A stretch of DNA of 64,000 nucleotides from Trichopria drosophilae (Eukaryota; Arthropoda; Insecta; Hymenoptera; Diapriidae). The notes under the pieces are model-generated. The model made no database searches and was not told where the DNA came from. It saw only the letters and a list, made by a program, of their open reading frames with translations. Shown here piece after piece: positions 1 through 28,170 of this stretch (its first letter is position 1; each line of letters begins with the position of its first letter). A program made the translations under genes and the position numbers. Location: NCBI GenBank assembly GCA_030407085.1, contig CM059585.1, positions 109,729,501 to 109,793,500 on the forward strand. The letters are read 5' to 3'.

Positions 1-15479
<15,479 letters not shown>

Positions 15480-15586
15480 GTCTTTACGCTGCACGACTCT
15501 TCACCTCCTTCTCAGGCGTAAGAGAGTATCGAACAATTTTCTGTAGAACCAGTAACGTTCCCATTATTGTTTCTTCTTCGCTTCTT
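15480..15586 (-). other. kis: probable 5'UTR part of first kis coding exon
   Basis: Upstream of the ATG the minus strand reads GTGTGTTTTAG|AAGAAG at 15587/15586, a good splice acceptor with a pyrimidine tract. An in-frame TAG-free run reaches only a few codons above the ATG, so this is taken as untranslated leader. It implies at least one non-coding exon further upstream (higher coordinates). No transcript evidence is available here. Confidence 0.5.
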
Positions 15587-15599
15587 CTAAAACACACAA

Positions 15600-16340
15600 G
15601 AAAACATATTTCTTCTTAAATTATTTCATACACCTTAATTCTAATGTTAAATAGATATGATTAAGTTTAACTGTGGCATCGATGTTCGAAGCTCTTGCCA
15701 AAGGGGAAAAGCTATACGCTTATGGTTTAAATTTTCATAATCGCTATAACTTTCCCCCTTTGAAAAGAACCATTCTCCGCTTGCTACCAGCCAGAATTAA
15801 CCTGTAAACGAAAATGTTAAAACATATATGCTATCGTTAGTTCATGTTTTTAATTCTAATTTAAACTGCTGAATTATTTATTGTTTACATTAGTTTATAT
15901 TCATTACTCAATTGTAATTTAAATATTATTGACATAAAACTGAATGCACTTTCACTAAAACCATAACTTCTCAGTAATCTTTCGAAGCCTTGAAAGTATA
16001 AGTAGTATTGTACATGTAATGCATTTGTTTATACACAACGAAGAATTGCAATAAAAAATGTTAAAAATATTATTAAAATAGATGTTAATTGATTTATTAA
16101 CCACAATGAATTTGAGTTTAAATTGAAGGTAAATGTGTTTATATTATTACATGTACTTATAATTATATACATTTTATAAACTAAAGAAATTATGAACATA
16201 TGTTAATGATTTACTATGCTCCGTTTAATTCACTCTTGGCTTATAGAATAACGACTTATATAAAGTGCAATCTTTGCAGAATAAAGTAGTTAGATTATGC
16301 AAGTTTACTAATATTTTAAATGTTAGAGAAATATTTATAA
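15600..16340. other. No gene seen upstream of kis coding exon 1
   Basis: Mostly AT-rich unique sequence. The part at 15660-15802 is a little more GC-rich and on the minus strand begins after a TTTACAG-like acceptor, so it might be a 5'UTR exon, but I see no convincing donor. Confidence 0.4.
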
Positions 16341-16488
16341 TTGAAACCGTTTCATATTATTATTTGTTATTAAGATGACTATCAAAAAAATATAAACAAA
16401 ATTAATATATCCACGAGAAATAATAGTATTCTTCTTTCAATTATTAATAAAACAATGTTTAAAATGCTTATCGGTTTAAAAATCGGTA

Positions 16489-16531
<43 letters not shown>

Positions 16532-17150
16532 AATAAATACATAAATCTTAGTAAAAAAATATATTTTTAATTTTCAGTCCAATATTTGAGACCTTCTTCT
16601 GAAATAAACATTTAATATAAATAAGCATTTTAAACATGGTTTTATTAATAATTGAGAAACGGAAAATCCTTTAAATTTATTAATAAAACGATTCTCAAAA
16701 AAAGTAGTAAATACACAGCGATAAAAAATTTTAACAAATTGCCTAATAAACTAAAAAATTTAGAAATTACAACAGTTTCAGCTAAGAAATCGTTCAAAAA
16801 ACTGTTAAAGATAAATGTTATTATATTTACTTAAATTGTTTATTTTAATAAGTTTAATAATGTTTTTAATTGTCATTATCCAGAAATTATTTTTATAGTT
16901 TTTGTTATCAGACAATCAATAATAGTATCAAATAAATAAATGGTTTGGTTAGAATTTTGGCATTTTAGTTCTAGTTATATAATGTAAGTTTAGTTACATA
17001 TTGTAGTTTTTAATTTTAGTTTTAGTATTTAGATTAATTCTTTTGGGCCTGAGCGCTGATATTTATTTATCTCTGCAGGATATATTTGTATATTTTTATA
17101 TATTGGACAAATATTGTATACACCTGAATAAAATTGAATTGAATGGAATA
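16340..17150 (+). mobile_element. LINE 3' end interrupted by a simple-repeat insertion
   Basis: 16361-16470 and 16655-17150 both match the LINE at 8140-8690 (STRNNSILL..., FNKLPNKLKNLE, CTCTGCAGGATATATTTGTA, CACCTGAATAAA then TTGAA repeats). Between them, 16471-16650 holds (AAAT)n at about 16489-16531 and an inverted duplication of a short LINE piece (ATTAATAAAAC...GCATTTTAAAC). Confidence 0.65.
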
Positions 17151-17993
17151 TATTATTTAAGATTACGTTAGAAGAAATTTTTTATGATTAATCCGTTTCG
17201 TCCGAAAATTACAAAATTTGTCACTGCTTTTCATTCTCAGTAAATGTCTGAAGTAACGTCACGGAATGTAGGTTTCCTATAGTTTTTGGATATGCTCTTT
17301 TCGAATCTGAAATCCATTTTTCGTTATCACTGTCCAATTTTTAAAATTAGTAAACGGAAAAAAATCAGAAACTTTTTCCGTAAACTGTATTTTTAATTGT
17401 CAAGGAGTTCCAGGATCATGTCAGGCCTCAGAATCCTGTGACATAATGAGTTTTACTAAAAATTGATTCATATTACGATTTCAATTACAAAATGGCGATA
17501 TTGATACAGAATTTTTTTGTTATATGTGTTTTATTAAAGTATTTCTTGTATCTTGTGTATTTTGATGAATTGTAAATGTAATTTTATTTATTCTTGATCA
17601 AACTTCTACAATATTTCTATTTGTACATTGTTATCAGTAGTAATTACCTGTATATATACCAATATGTTTTTATATATCGGAATAGAGAAGTTCGATCCTC
17701 ACCTAAGTTCTGCTAGGAACTTGTCTGTGAGGTGTTAATAAAATAACACAAGTTAATAGAAAACAAAGAGATAATAAAATAAACAAGGAATATAATTATA
17801 TGTATATATAAGAAAAGTAGAAAAAAAAAAGAATTTTAAAACAGAAAGAAAAAACATTAACAATAATTTGATAACGATGTAGTGTAGCTTCGGATTTCGG
17901 ATGTTGTAGTTTCCATTGTTGACTAAAATACTATATCTTGATGTAGAAGATAGTCTTGTAATTTCATATAATAAGATTTCTTTCATCTTTTAA

Positions 17994-19246
17994 TCCGTTT
18001 CGCCCTGAAATGCTATAAATTTTGACTTCTTTTCATCAGGTGCTTTCTCATGGATAAAGTCACTCGATCGTTTTGATATAACCACCCCTATTACATTTTT
18101 TGTCGAATTTTCTAAATCCAGTTTCAGATTGGCCATATCTGACGCCATTTTTTTACTATGGCGGTTTAAACATAAAAAAATTGTGAATTTTGAAAAAATT
18201 TGTTCAAATAATCGTATTTTTGAACATGAAACCGTGTTCGAATCAAGCTAAATCTCTGTATCTGGTGGAGTAAATAGTTATACTAAAAGATACGATGGTT
18301 ATTAATTCACCATTCAAAATGGCGGTTCTCAGTGAACATTTTGTTGAAAAATTTCTGGACGCTCTAACTGAAAAATTATGAGCTTGTTTTAAAAAATTCT
18401 TAGAATTCGCCGAGAAATATAGTGGATTTTTTTCAGATTTTTTAAATTAAGTTTTGAACAATTTTTTTCAACTTTCTTTTCAAAATTGTAATTTTTTTTT
18501 CGAAAAATTCCGAAAAAAATTTAGTGCATTCTCCGATGAATTCTAAGAGTTTTTTAATTCTATGCATTTTTTCCCAAAAGTTGATGGTTTTCGAGAAAGA
18601 CAAATCTTAAACTATAATATTTGAAATTGATTTCCTCTGCAACTATAAACTTTTGGAAAGAATTGCAAATAACAAAAAACTCTTAGAATTTATCAAAGAA
18701 TGCACTAAATTTTGTTCAAAATTTTTCGTAAATAAATTACAATTTTGAAAAAAATGTTGAAAAAGAATTTCTCAAAACCTCATTTAAAAAATCTGAAAAA
18801 ATTCCACTATATTTCTCAATGAATTCTAAGAACTTTTCATTCTTAACATTTTTTTTTTAAAACTAGTAGCTTTTGAGTTGGAGCATCCAGAAATTTTTCA
18901 ACAAAATTTCGACTGAGAACCGTCATTTTGAAGCCGCCATTTTGAATGGACAATTAATAATCATCCTATCTTTTAGTATAATTAATTACTCCACCAGATA
19001 CAGAGATTTAGCTTGATCCGAACACGGTTTCCTGTTCAAAAATATGATTATTTGATCAATTTTTTTATGTTTAAACCACCATTGTAAAAAACTGGCGGCC
19101 GAGAGCATCAATCTGAGACCAGATTTAGAAAGTTCGAGAAAAAATAGAATAGATATGGTTATATCAAAATGATTGAGTAATTTTTTCCCTAAGAAAGCAC
19201 CTGATGAAAAGAAGTCAAAATTTACGGCATTTCAGGATGAAATGGA
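17994..19246. mobile_element. TTAA-flanked foldback element, 1.25 kb
   Basis: TTAA on both sides (17990-17993, 19247-19250), termini TCCGTTTCGCCCTG and its mirror CAGGATGAAATGGA. Arms pair throughout to a centre near 18620. Contains AAAATGGCGG in one arm and CCGCCATTTTGAA in the other, plus CTTAGAATTTATCAAAGAATGC modules. No protein-coding sequence. Confidence 0.75.
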
Positions 19247-19324
19247 TTAATATAAATTTCTTCCCTGATGCTTAATGGAAGCAAATTAAATAGTGCATAT
19301 CCTATGTAATCCTATGCTCTGAAT

Positions 19325-19505
19325 ATGAAGGTTGTTTTTGACTTCTATGAATACAAATCCGTTATTAAATTTTGGAAATTCCAATATGTACTCAATACCA
19401 GACAATTTATTTTTTTAATTTTGGTGAACTATATTGTATTCGACATTATCAATTTCCTAAATTGAATAACGGATTTGTATTCATAGAACTCAAAAACAAT
19501 CTACA
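19325..19505. repeat. Small palindrome
   Basis: TATGAATACAAATCCGTTAT (about 19346) is mirrored by ATAACGGATTTGTATTCATA (about 19465), making a hairpin of about 180 bp. No clear target duplication. Confidence 0.6.
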
Positions 19506-19552
19506 TAAACGTATTTATTAAAATACACAACAAGATATCAGAAATAGTTTAA

Positions 19553-20794
19553 CCCATTAATGCGCAAATGTACAGAAAGTTTACTGCAACTTCAACACTT
19601 ATTTTCATTATGAAACAAATTTAAATCAAAATAAAAACTATCAGATTCAACCATTTTCAAGGCCGCTCTTTCGAATGGTAGTAAAAAAATTGTTTAAAAA
19701 TTGAAATTTATTTAAGATTTTGACATATATAGTAGGAAAACATGATTTTTTAAGAGACATTTTTTTACAAAAATCGAGTTTTCGATACAATATCTTACTT
19801 CGAGTGAGTTAAAATATATTGCAAGGGTGCACTCGATAGTTTTACTTAAAAGAAATACTGGTATATATTTGAAATTTTCGACATAAGATTCAAAATGGCC
19901 ACTGCATTTACAAATTCCTTTTAAAAATTTAGCCATTTTTTTTCTTGAAAACTATGGACTTTAAAGAAAATTTTATAAAAACAATTATGTTCTAGAATAA
20001 GTCGAAGAATACCCACAAACTTTTTCAGAATACATTACTACAATTTTTTATTTTTGAAAAATCGAAATTTTGAAATAAGTGAAGAGTATTATTTAACCAA
20101 TTCTAAGACTTTTGCTTTAAGGAAATTTTTTCTAAACTCTGTAGTTTTCAAGAAAATTAATTATTAGTCTTGAATTCCATAAAAGTTTAATAATCTTTTT
20201 TTTCAAAAACTTTGACGCAAATATCCATAGAACGAAAACGTCTTAGAATTGGTTAAAGAATACTCTTAACTAATTTTAAATGACTTTTTTCAAAATTTCG
20301 ATTTTTCGAATTTTTCAAAAATAAAAAATGTTGACAATACATTATGAAAAAACTCAAGGGTATTCTTCTGCCTATTGTAGAACATAATTGTTCTTATAAA
20401 ATTTTCTCTAAAGTCCATAGTTTTCAAGAAAAAAATGGTTAAATTTTGGAAAGGAATTTGTAAATGCAGTGGCCATTTTGAATCTGATATCGAAAATTTC
20501 AAATATACATCAGTGTATCTTTTAAGTATAACTATCGAGTGCACCCTTTAATATGTTTTAGCTCACACAAAGCAAGATATTGTTTCGAAAAATTTATAAA
20601 AAAAATGTGTCCTGAAAAATCAAATTTTTCTATTATATATGTCAAAATCATATATAAATTTCAATTTTTAAAAAATTTTCTTACTACCATTCCAAAGAGC
20701 GGCCTTGAAACTAGTAGAATTTGATAGTTTTTATTTTTTTTTAAATTTATTTCATATTGAAAATAAGCTTTGAAGTTGCAGTAAACTTTCTTCT
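19553..20794. mobile_element. TTAA-started foldback element, right end lost
   Basis: TTAA at 19549-19552 followed by CCCATTAATGCGC. The arms pair from 19577 (AAAGTTTACTGCAACTTC) to 20794 (GAAGTTGCAGTAAACTTT) with a centre near 20185; the last about 24 bp expected at the right end are missing and it abuts the arm of the 17192 element. ORFs on both strands are products of the palindrome. Confidence 0.7.
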
Positions 20795-21179
20795 AATTTA
20801 AATCGTAATATTGACTAACTTTTAGTAAAACTAATTTCTTAAAAGATACCGGAACTCCTTCGCAATAAAAATTGCAGTTTACTGAAAAAGTTTTTTCTTT
20901 TTTTCCTGTTTAAGTAACCATATTTAAAAAATGGAAAGTGATCTCGAAAAATGGACTTCAGATTCGGAAAGAGCATGCTAAAAAAACTATAAGAAACTGA
21001 CATTTCATAACATTATCTCAAACAATCAATCAAGTAATCAATAAACTTGCGGAGGATGAAAACTGAGGACACATTTTGTAACTTTCGACAATTTAAATTA
21101 GTTGAAACTTAGCAATTATAAACATAATGATTGTGTTTATACAAAAAATATTTAAATTATTATTTAAAAAATATTAAAA

Positions 21180-21362
21180 ATTAAATCTACAGTGCGTCAA
21201 TATTGAGATATTTTTTTCGTTACATTTTCATATACTCTATTTTCATCTAAGAGATGAAGTTCAGTTATATTTGTTATTAATAATATCTATGTACACTTGT
21301 AAATTATGGGGTATACCCGTTTATAAATAAAATAAAATAAAATAAAATAAAATAAAATAAAT
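21180..21362 (+). mobile_element. Possible LINE tail with (AAATA)n
   Basis: An A/T-rich stretch ending in seven or more AAATA units (21322-21360), like the 3' tails of short LINE fragments. No coding part is retained, so the family is unknown. Confidence 0.35.
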
Positions 21363-21917
21363 TGTCGCCATATTACTTTCAACCATTAACGTCACTGTTC
21401 AAAATATCTAGATGATTAACGATAAAAGAAATTTCACATTTGTGAATTTACTCAAGTGTTAAAATTTCACAGCTAATTACAGAATAAAATATAAGATTTT
21501 TTTTCCCGGATTCATCTAAACATATAAGTTTCTTTTAAATGCAATAAACCTACGACTACAAAAAAGAAATTCACTCAATTGTCACATACATCCTGCGTAA
21601 AGATGAAATTTGTAAAGTGGCATTCATTTTCAAATTTCTGATACTACATAAAAAAGTAAAAAGAAAGTTAAAGTTACTTTTATCCAGTTAGCTTTCTCCT
21701 TTCAACTTCGATGTCTTGGCAAGCCAATTAAATACAACAATTTCGCCATGATCATATCATCGTTGAAGCTTCCACTGGTCTCGAAGCAATATAAAATATT
21801 TTGAAAACCATTCACCCAAGAAGTCAATTTATAAAATGCAATCGACGAAATCCCATCATGCAACTGTTACATTGTAGTAACTGTTCAATATCAAAAAACG
21901 TAATTTTATAATCTGTA

Positions 21918-22936
21918 ATTGAGGGGCTGCGGCGAATAACGTAATAAGTCGAATTATTGCGTTTTTTATATTATTGCATTAATAAAATATGCACTTGTAG
22001 CTGCATATTTTGTTATAATTACTTGAGTGTAAATCAATTTTTTTAACGCAAAACTGAATGCGATAATCAGAAAAACGGAATAAGTCGAATTGTTCCAGTA
22101 TACTTTAAAACGGTATAATTCGAATTATTCCGTTATTCAACATTTTGTAATTGAAAAATATGCATGTAATTAAAAACTTATTATATATTTATATAATTCT
22201 CCTTTTCCATCAATGAATGAAAACAAAAATTTTTATTTTTGGGTAATACTTTCAAAATTCAATCTTACAATTGTTTATTCTATACTTCAGATGGAGAAGT
22301 AAAGGTTTCATTTTTAAACCATAAAATAATAGATGAAAAATTTAGAGTTTGGAAAACTACCTTCATCAGTTCATCGATAACAAAAAATATTTCTAGGGTG
22401 ACTCCTGCAGGTTTGTCTATGGAAAAAATGAATGATTTACTATCATTAATGAAATACATAAGTAATGAATCGTGTCTATGGTATGAAAACATATTGCAAG
22501 AAGTGAATGATTCTGCGGATAAAAACGATCGTGCGTTGTCGAAAAAATTAAAAAAAAAATAAGATTTCACAAAAAAATATTAAAAAATAATCATTTTGTT
22601 AAAAAAAAGTGATAAATACAAATTTTATATGTCATTAAAAATCCGAATAATTATGTAGAATTTATTTTCCCGTCCATAAACTAAGTGCAATATATAAAAT
22701 TTGTTTCAATAATATGAAAAACGTAATAACTCGAAATTTACGATCCAGTTTTTTAGTGGTTTGTGTATAATTTTTTTGTATTATTCTACAATGATTTAAT
22801 CTATAATATCATTATCTACCTATCAGCCAAACAGATTTGCGATATAATATTTATAAAGTACTTTTCTACGTTTTTTGTGTTTTTCTCAAACCGTCGTTTT
22901 TCGAGTTATTACGTTATTCGCCGCATCCCCTCAATT
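21918..22936. mobile_element. TIR element, 1.02 kb, carrying a short ORF
   Basis: Termini AATTGAGGGGCTGCGGCGAA and its mirror (TTCGCCGCATCCCCTCAATT), with the inverted repeat continuing through AACGTAATAA for over 30 bp. Secondary inner repeats contain CGGAATAAGTCGAATTGTTCC-like blocks. Unlike the foldbacks nearby, the middle is not palindromic and contains an ORF at 22239-22562. Confidence 0.7.
22239..22562 (+). pseudogene. ORF inside the 21.9-22.9 kb TIR element, probable transposon protein remnant
   Basis: An open frame of 107 codons with no ATG at its start; a splice-like acceptor CTTCAG ends at 22290. The product is mixed-charge, contains VTPAGLSMEKMNDLLSLMKY and LWYENIL, and ends in poly-Lys. 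The pattern KxxDLLxLxxYxxxxxxxWY recalls tails of some insect DNA-transposon proteins, but I cannot name the family. It may be the last exon of a transposase or an accessory protein, now truncated. Confidence 0.35.
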
Positions 22937-22949
22937 ATATTACGATAGT

Positions 22950-24600
22950 TTTAAATCGCAACGGTTTTTATTTTTGCCTTTGTATATTTTTCATCATGAA
23001 ATGCTAATAGATATCTAATCATCTTGGTTTCTTTCTGTGATAAGACTTAATTAGTTGTCGGTAAATAGCACGCTTTATTTTTATTAATTATACCAGTTTA
23101 CATTGACTATGTCCTTATTCTTTTCTAATGCTTATAAAATTGAAAGATACACTCTTGGCCCCTTGTGCTCATTATTCCAGTATGCACCAAGTATATTTCT
23201 GTTATCCATGGCTATGTGAGTGGCATCAAATATCAAGCCACTCGTTAGACACAGATTAATTCAGTTACATATATTAGCAATGTGTAAAATTTAAGTCAAT
23301 AATATGATTTTGTAATTCATACAAATTTGATCTGACATAACAATGTTTACTGTGAAAGGTGGTGTCGTTAACACTTGAATTTCAAAGTGTCCGAATCCTG
23401 AACACATAATCGATAGATTTATCTACACATTAAGAATTTGGTATAAATTTGTGGAATACACAAACAGTAAAGTTAAATCTAATCTGCAAAATGTTATTTT
23501 GCAAAAAATAACGGTCTTGAATTTGAATGTCTTTCAAACTTTAATATAAACAGAAGCAAAAGACTAATCATCTTTTTATTTATTTAAGTAAATTCTTTTA
23601 AAAAATCTTTAAAAAAAAAAGCAAAAATTTCAATTTAAAGAACATTTTTTCGCTGATTAAACGACTTCAATGAAGCAGAGTCAAGTAACCGATTCCTAGC
23701 AACTAATTAAAGAGAGGGAATTGTCATTATTTAACGACTCCATAGAGTTTTACATTCGTGTATGATCTTTTATAGATGTTTAAATGTGTAAGTGTTTCAA
23801 AGTTTGAATTTGCAGTTGCGATTTAGTTGGGAGCTTCAATGACGCACGACTTCAGTATTATAAGGAGCATTTAAAAATTAAAGCATTTCTATTTTAATAA
23901 AGTTAAAGAATTATTAATCGTCCTAATTGTATCTTATTTTCTACTTGTACGTCAAAGTTTTTAATACTTTAAATCAAATACTGAGTTAACCAAAACTTTA
24001 ATACACAAAATTAAACATTCCATTTCAGAAGACTTGTACTTTTCCATTTTTTAGTTTGAATCTGTTAATTAAATATTTTCGGATTCTTTTTTCGTGCAAA
24101 TACTTTTTCTTACTGCTTAAGATTTGAACGGTTAGTGAACGAATTTTTAACAATTTACCATTTCATACTTGATATGGGTCAGAATCATAAAAATAAAATT
24201 CTCCGAAAAGTCAAAATTTTGAATCAGCGAAAGTAAGTTACGTATTAACAACGAAAAAGTAATTTCAAAACCTTGCATGTATGCTAATTGACAATTGTGG
24301 GCTTTCAGGATTGCCATTTTCGTTTTGACCTACAACCATATACTTAAAAAATAGTAAGTTTGCTCTTAACCACTACTAAAGGCTTAAATTTACTATATAT
24401 CACTTTTAAAAACATAAACCAGAAAAATGTTCACGAAATGTTCGAAACTTCAGGCATATGTAAATATGATTTGCAATGAAATTGGCTACAATTTTATTAA
24501 GTGTAAGAAACTATTTATGAAACTAATCACAGATATCTTCAACAAATCCAATCGAACTTTCCATAATTACGTACTGAATTGAATTTCTCTTTTTTTTCGA
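22950..24600. other. AT-rich unique sequence, no gene seen
   Basis: No ORF with coding character, no clear inverted repeat and no tandem repeat. A partial element with a TTTTTTACAGTGT end lies just to the right (about 24640-24800). Confidence 0.5.
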
Positions 24601-26469
24601 AACAAATCTTGTACATTTGATTTTTATGTTCTTAAATATTTTTGTAATAATACTACGTAAAATGACATGAGAAGTAACGTTTTGAAAGTTACAAAGTTAT
24701 AGTATTCCTCATTGTAAATTTACTGTGTTGAAAGTGGGTAACTTTTTGCCCATGCTCAACATTATTGTAAAATTCATTTTGATTTTTTACAGTGTATATA
24801 TAAAATCGAACATTTAAAACTTGACTATATAAAATAAAAATTTCACTTTTTACTTTCACATTCTTAACTTTCAATGTTTTATCTAGAAATTAACGTCTCA
24901 AATGTGTCTATTTATCGAATTAATTATGTTTTACGTTTTACTACTGTATTTTTAAATTTGAATGTTGTAAGTCGATGTTTTAAGTTGAACGTTTGTGTAT
25001 AAATTTATTAGCTCACTTTTTACTTTCACATTGCACCGAAAAGTCCTCACACTGTGAAAAGTGTACTGCAAATTGTACTATAGGGATTTATGTACACTGT
25101 AAAAAATCCTGATGAAATTTACAACATTGAACTTGGTAAAGATGGAACCCACACTGTAAAAAATGTAAATGAAACTTACAATTTTGTTGTGATTTTGATG
25201 CCTAAATATTTTGGTAATATTCTCACATTAAAAGTTGTCTTATTTACAGTGCACATGTAAAATCACATCGATAATGTAAGTATTTTACCACAACGCTATA
25301 AATTTACCATGATTTTCACTGGTAATTTAATTTCCACCAATTCACTGTAAAATTACATAGAAATTTTTTATAGTGTACAATCTAAATCTTCATATTACGA
25401 TAAAAACCGTAGTCATATAGACAAGTCTTATTATACCATGGACAAGATTAGTATGGTTCATTTTGAGATTTCAAAAGAAGTGTAAATGTTCAATTAACGG
25501 ATTAAAATTTAAGAATGTGAAAGTAAAAAGTGAAAAAACAGCTCTTCGGTTTGGTACATAAACAATAGACAGTTGAAATATAAAAGGTAGACTAATTTGA
25601 GATCTTGGAAAGTTCAATTTTGTATTGAAAGTTACGGATGGTCCAGGGTTTAATCAAAAGAAATAGAAACGTTGACCTAATACATTCAAATTTAAGAACA
25701 CAAAAGTAAAATATGACAAAGTTCGGTATATATCATCTTATTGTCGAAAAAAAATGTAGCTGGATATACAAAATTAGTATGGTTGGTCTTGAGAGTTCAA
25801 AAGTAGTCAATATGTTCCATTCACGGATTCAAATTTAAGAACGTGACTTTAAAAATAGTCCAAATACATTCAGTTTGGTACGTAATAAATTATTGAAAGT
25901 TCAATTTTGTGAAATATTTGGTCAGTCTGGTATTTGAGCTAATAAAGTATACTGTGACAAATTTTGATGTAATTTTACAGTGAAATGGTGGAAATTAAAA
26001 TACCAGTGAAAATCATGGTAAATTTACAGCGTCGTGGTAAAATTTCTATATTATCAACGTGATTTTACATGTGCACTGTAAATAAGACGTCAATCGGTTA
26101 TTGGTAAAACCCTAACACAATATACAGTGCGCATGTAATTTTATATTCTCCATATTTTTTTATGTGAAAAACTGTTGAAAATTACAAAGACGATGTAAAA
26201 TTAAATTTTTTTAATTGCGTAATCGATGTAAAATTACAACTATCATTCCTAGTATGTTTATTTCCACCTTTGACATTGCAAATTTACATTTCCATTGTAA
26301 ATTTTACATGTTTATAGTAAATTTCCCTCTATTTTCAGGTAATTTTTACAAGAAAATTGTAGTTTTACTACGAAGATAATAAGAAATTTCAGCAAAACTG
26401 TAAAAACTCGGAAATGTAGAGAATATGATGAAAACAGTAAATATACCGTGATTTAAGTCAGCGAGAGAA

Positions 26470-26825
26470 TTTAACGATGCCTTTTTGTTATATAAAATGA
26501 TCAATGGTTGTTGACGATTTTGAAATTGCTACGTTGTTACCTCAGAATACGAATGTTAATCGATTAAGGGATTTTCAACCATTTAAATCTCAAATAATTT
26601 CAACAGATTTAGGTTATTTTTCACCCTTGGCTCGGTTATGTAGACTAGGAAATATATTATCAATTCAAGTCGATTTGAATCAACCCATAAGTATCGTTAA
26701 AAATAATTTGTAAAGAACAATTCCTTCTTTTGTATAAAATCTTACTTTTTGCTGCTGATTAATTGTATTTTGTACAATTTGTATCAAGGGCATACAGTCT
26801 CGTAAACTTTTTTAATAAATAAATA
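26470..26825 (+). mobile_element. LINE 3' fragment in left arm of the giant palindrome
   Basis: Encodes, with one frame break, FLLYKMINGC then DDFEIATLLPQN ... YFSPLARLCRLGN, the C-terminal tail signature of Jockey/CR1-like LINE ORF2. Followed by an untranslated tail ending in AATAAATAAATAA. Confidence 0.65.
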
Positions 26826-27714
26826 ATTTGCTGATAATAGAGTTTACGCAAGATATAAATGATAATTTTTGATCGAATATTTACCCTAAATCATTAATTT
26901 AATGTTATGGCCAATAAAACAATATACACGAGACTCGTATGGTTAAACTTGAGTTAAAAAAAATAAAAATGTTCGATTAACGAATTAAAATAAAGTTGTG
27001 AAAGTAAAAAGTTAAATTGTTCAGTACTAATAAAATATGTTTGTGTTGAAAAGTGTGGCCAAAAACCTTTTTAATAGAAAAGAAAATGACGAATTTTATC
27101 TGCAATTCCAAACGTTCACTTAATGATTTGCCATGAGTGTCACAATTGTTTTTCCCCATTAAAACATTAAATTTCAAATATTTTGTAAAAAAAATTTTCA
27201 AACATTCATACTTTTATTTTATTACTGTGACGCCTCTGATAAATTGTTCATTGAATGTTCAAAACTTCAGTTACATGAACTATCATAGAATTGATTGAAT
27301 TAATTGAATAATTAACACCTTAAATTATAAAATATATGTAACATTATCAAGTTAACCAAAGACAGTAATTTTAATTGTCACTTGGGCTCAGCAACCATAG
27401 CGTGGCCGCAAGTGGTAAAAAATGTTGCATGGATTTTTAAGAATTATAAATAACCTTTCAAGCTAATTTTCTTTTTGAAAAATGTTTTTGAATATATTGT
27501 CCGCCGAATCAATGAGATTTGGTAAGTTCGTCTGCTGGGAAACACTTAAAAATACATACAGCAATTTTTTTTATTTTATTATTTTAAATGAGGCTTGAGG
27601 GTCCTTAATTCATACAGCGTCTGGTTGTATTGGAAAGGTTAAAACTTTAAAAGTATTTGGCAAGTTTTCTGACTATTGCAATTTTGTGAAAAATCACTTT
27701 AAATTTTTGACCGC

Positions 27715-28170
27715 TTTCTTGAAATTAATAAATTATTATTTTAAATTTATTCTTGAGTAATTACGGTCCTTCGACTTAATACCAGGATGGAATGGTAATT
27801 AAAATATGTTGATTTACGTTTCGGCCACTAATATGGGCCCTTTTCAGAACAAAATGTATTCTAAACAAATTTTTTACAAATATTAAGAATTGTACAAAGT
27901 TGTGAGAAATATATTAACTAGAGATATCATGAAACTCTCACCATAATTAAAAGTGTACAATCATAATTCCATTAGTTTGGATTAAATTTTTTTTTTTTTT
28001 TTTTTAATATAAACTACTTTATCTATGTTCTGATGGATTATTGTATAAACAAAAATGTTAATCCAAACGTAAATCAACGTATTTTAATTACCATTCCATC
28101 CCGGTATTAAGTCGAAGGACCGTAATTACCCAAGAATAAATTTAAAATAATAATTTATTAATTTTCTGAC
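27715..28170. repeat. Inner palindrome with ribozyme-like motif
   Basis: AATAAATTATTATTTTAAAT ... CGACTTAATACCAGGATGG is mirrored by CCATCCCGGTATTAAGTCG ... to about 28165; centre about 27943 (paired positions sum to about 55,886, different from the outer repeat). On the minus strand 27847-27819 reads CTGAAAA, a GGCC stem, then GAAA (see findings). Confidence 0.6.

Larger units (their letters stand above)
17192..21095. mobile_element. TTAA-flanked foldback host element with nested insertions
   Basis: The left arm 17192-17490 starts TCCGTTTCGTCCG after a TTAA and is matched in reverse by 20795-21095 (shared: CTTTTCGAATCTGAAATCCA, GGAGTTCC, TTTTACTAAAA). Everything between the arms includes two further palindromes (17994-19246, 19553-20794). 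The right terminus is decayed, so the exact end is uncertain. Confidence 0.6.

Noticed and set aside
15480..15494. GTG at 15494 as the start of kis
   Set aside because: GTG is not a usual nuclear start; the ATG five codons later begins a conserved-looking MDSYDLFGED.
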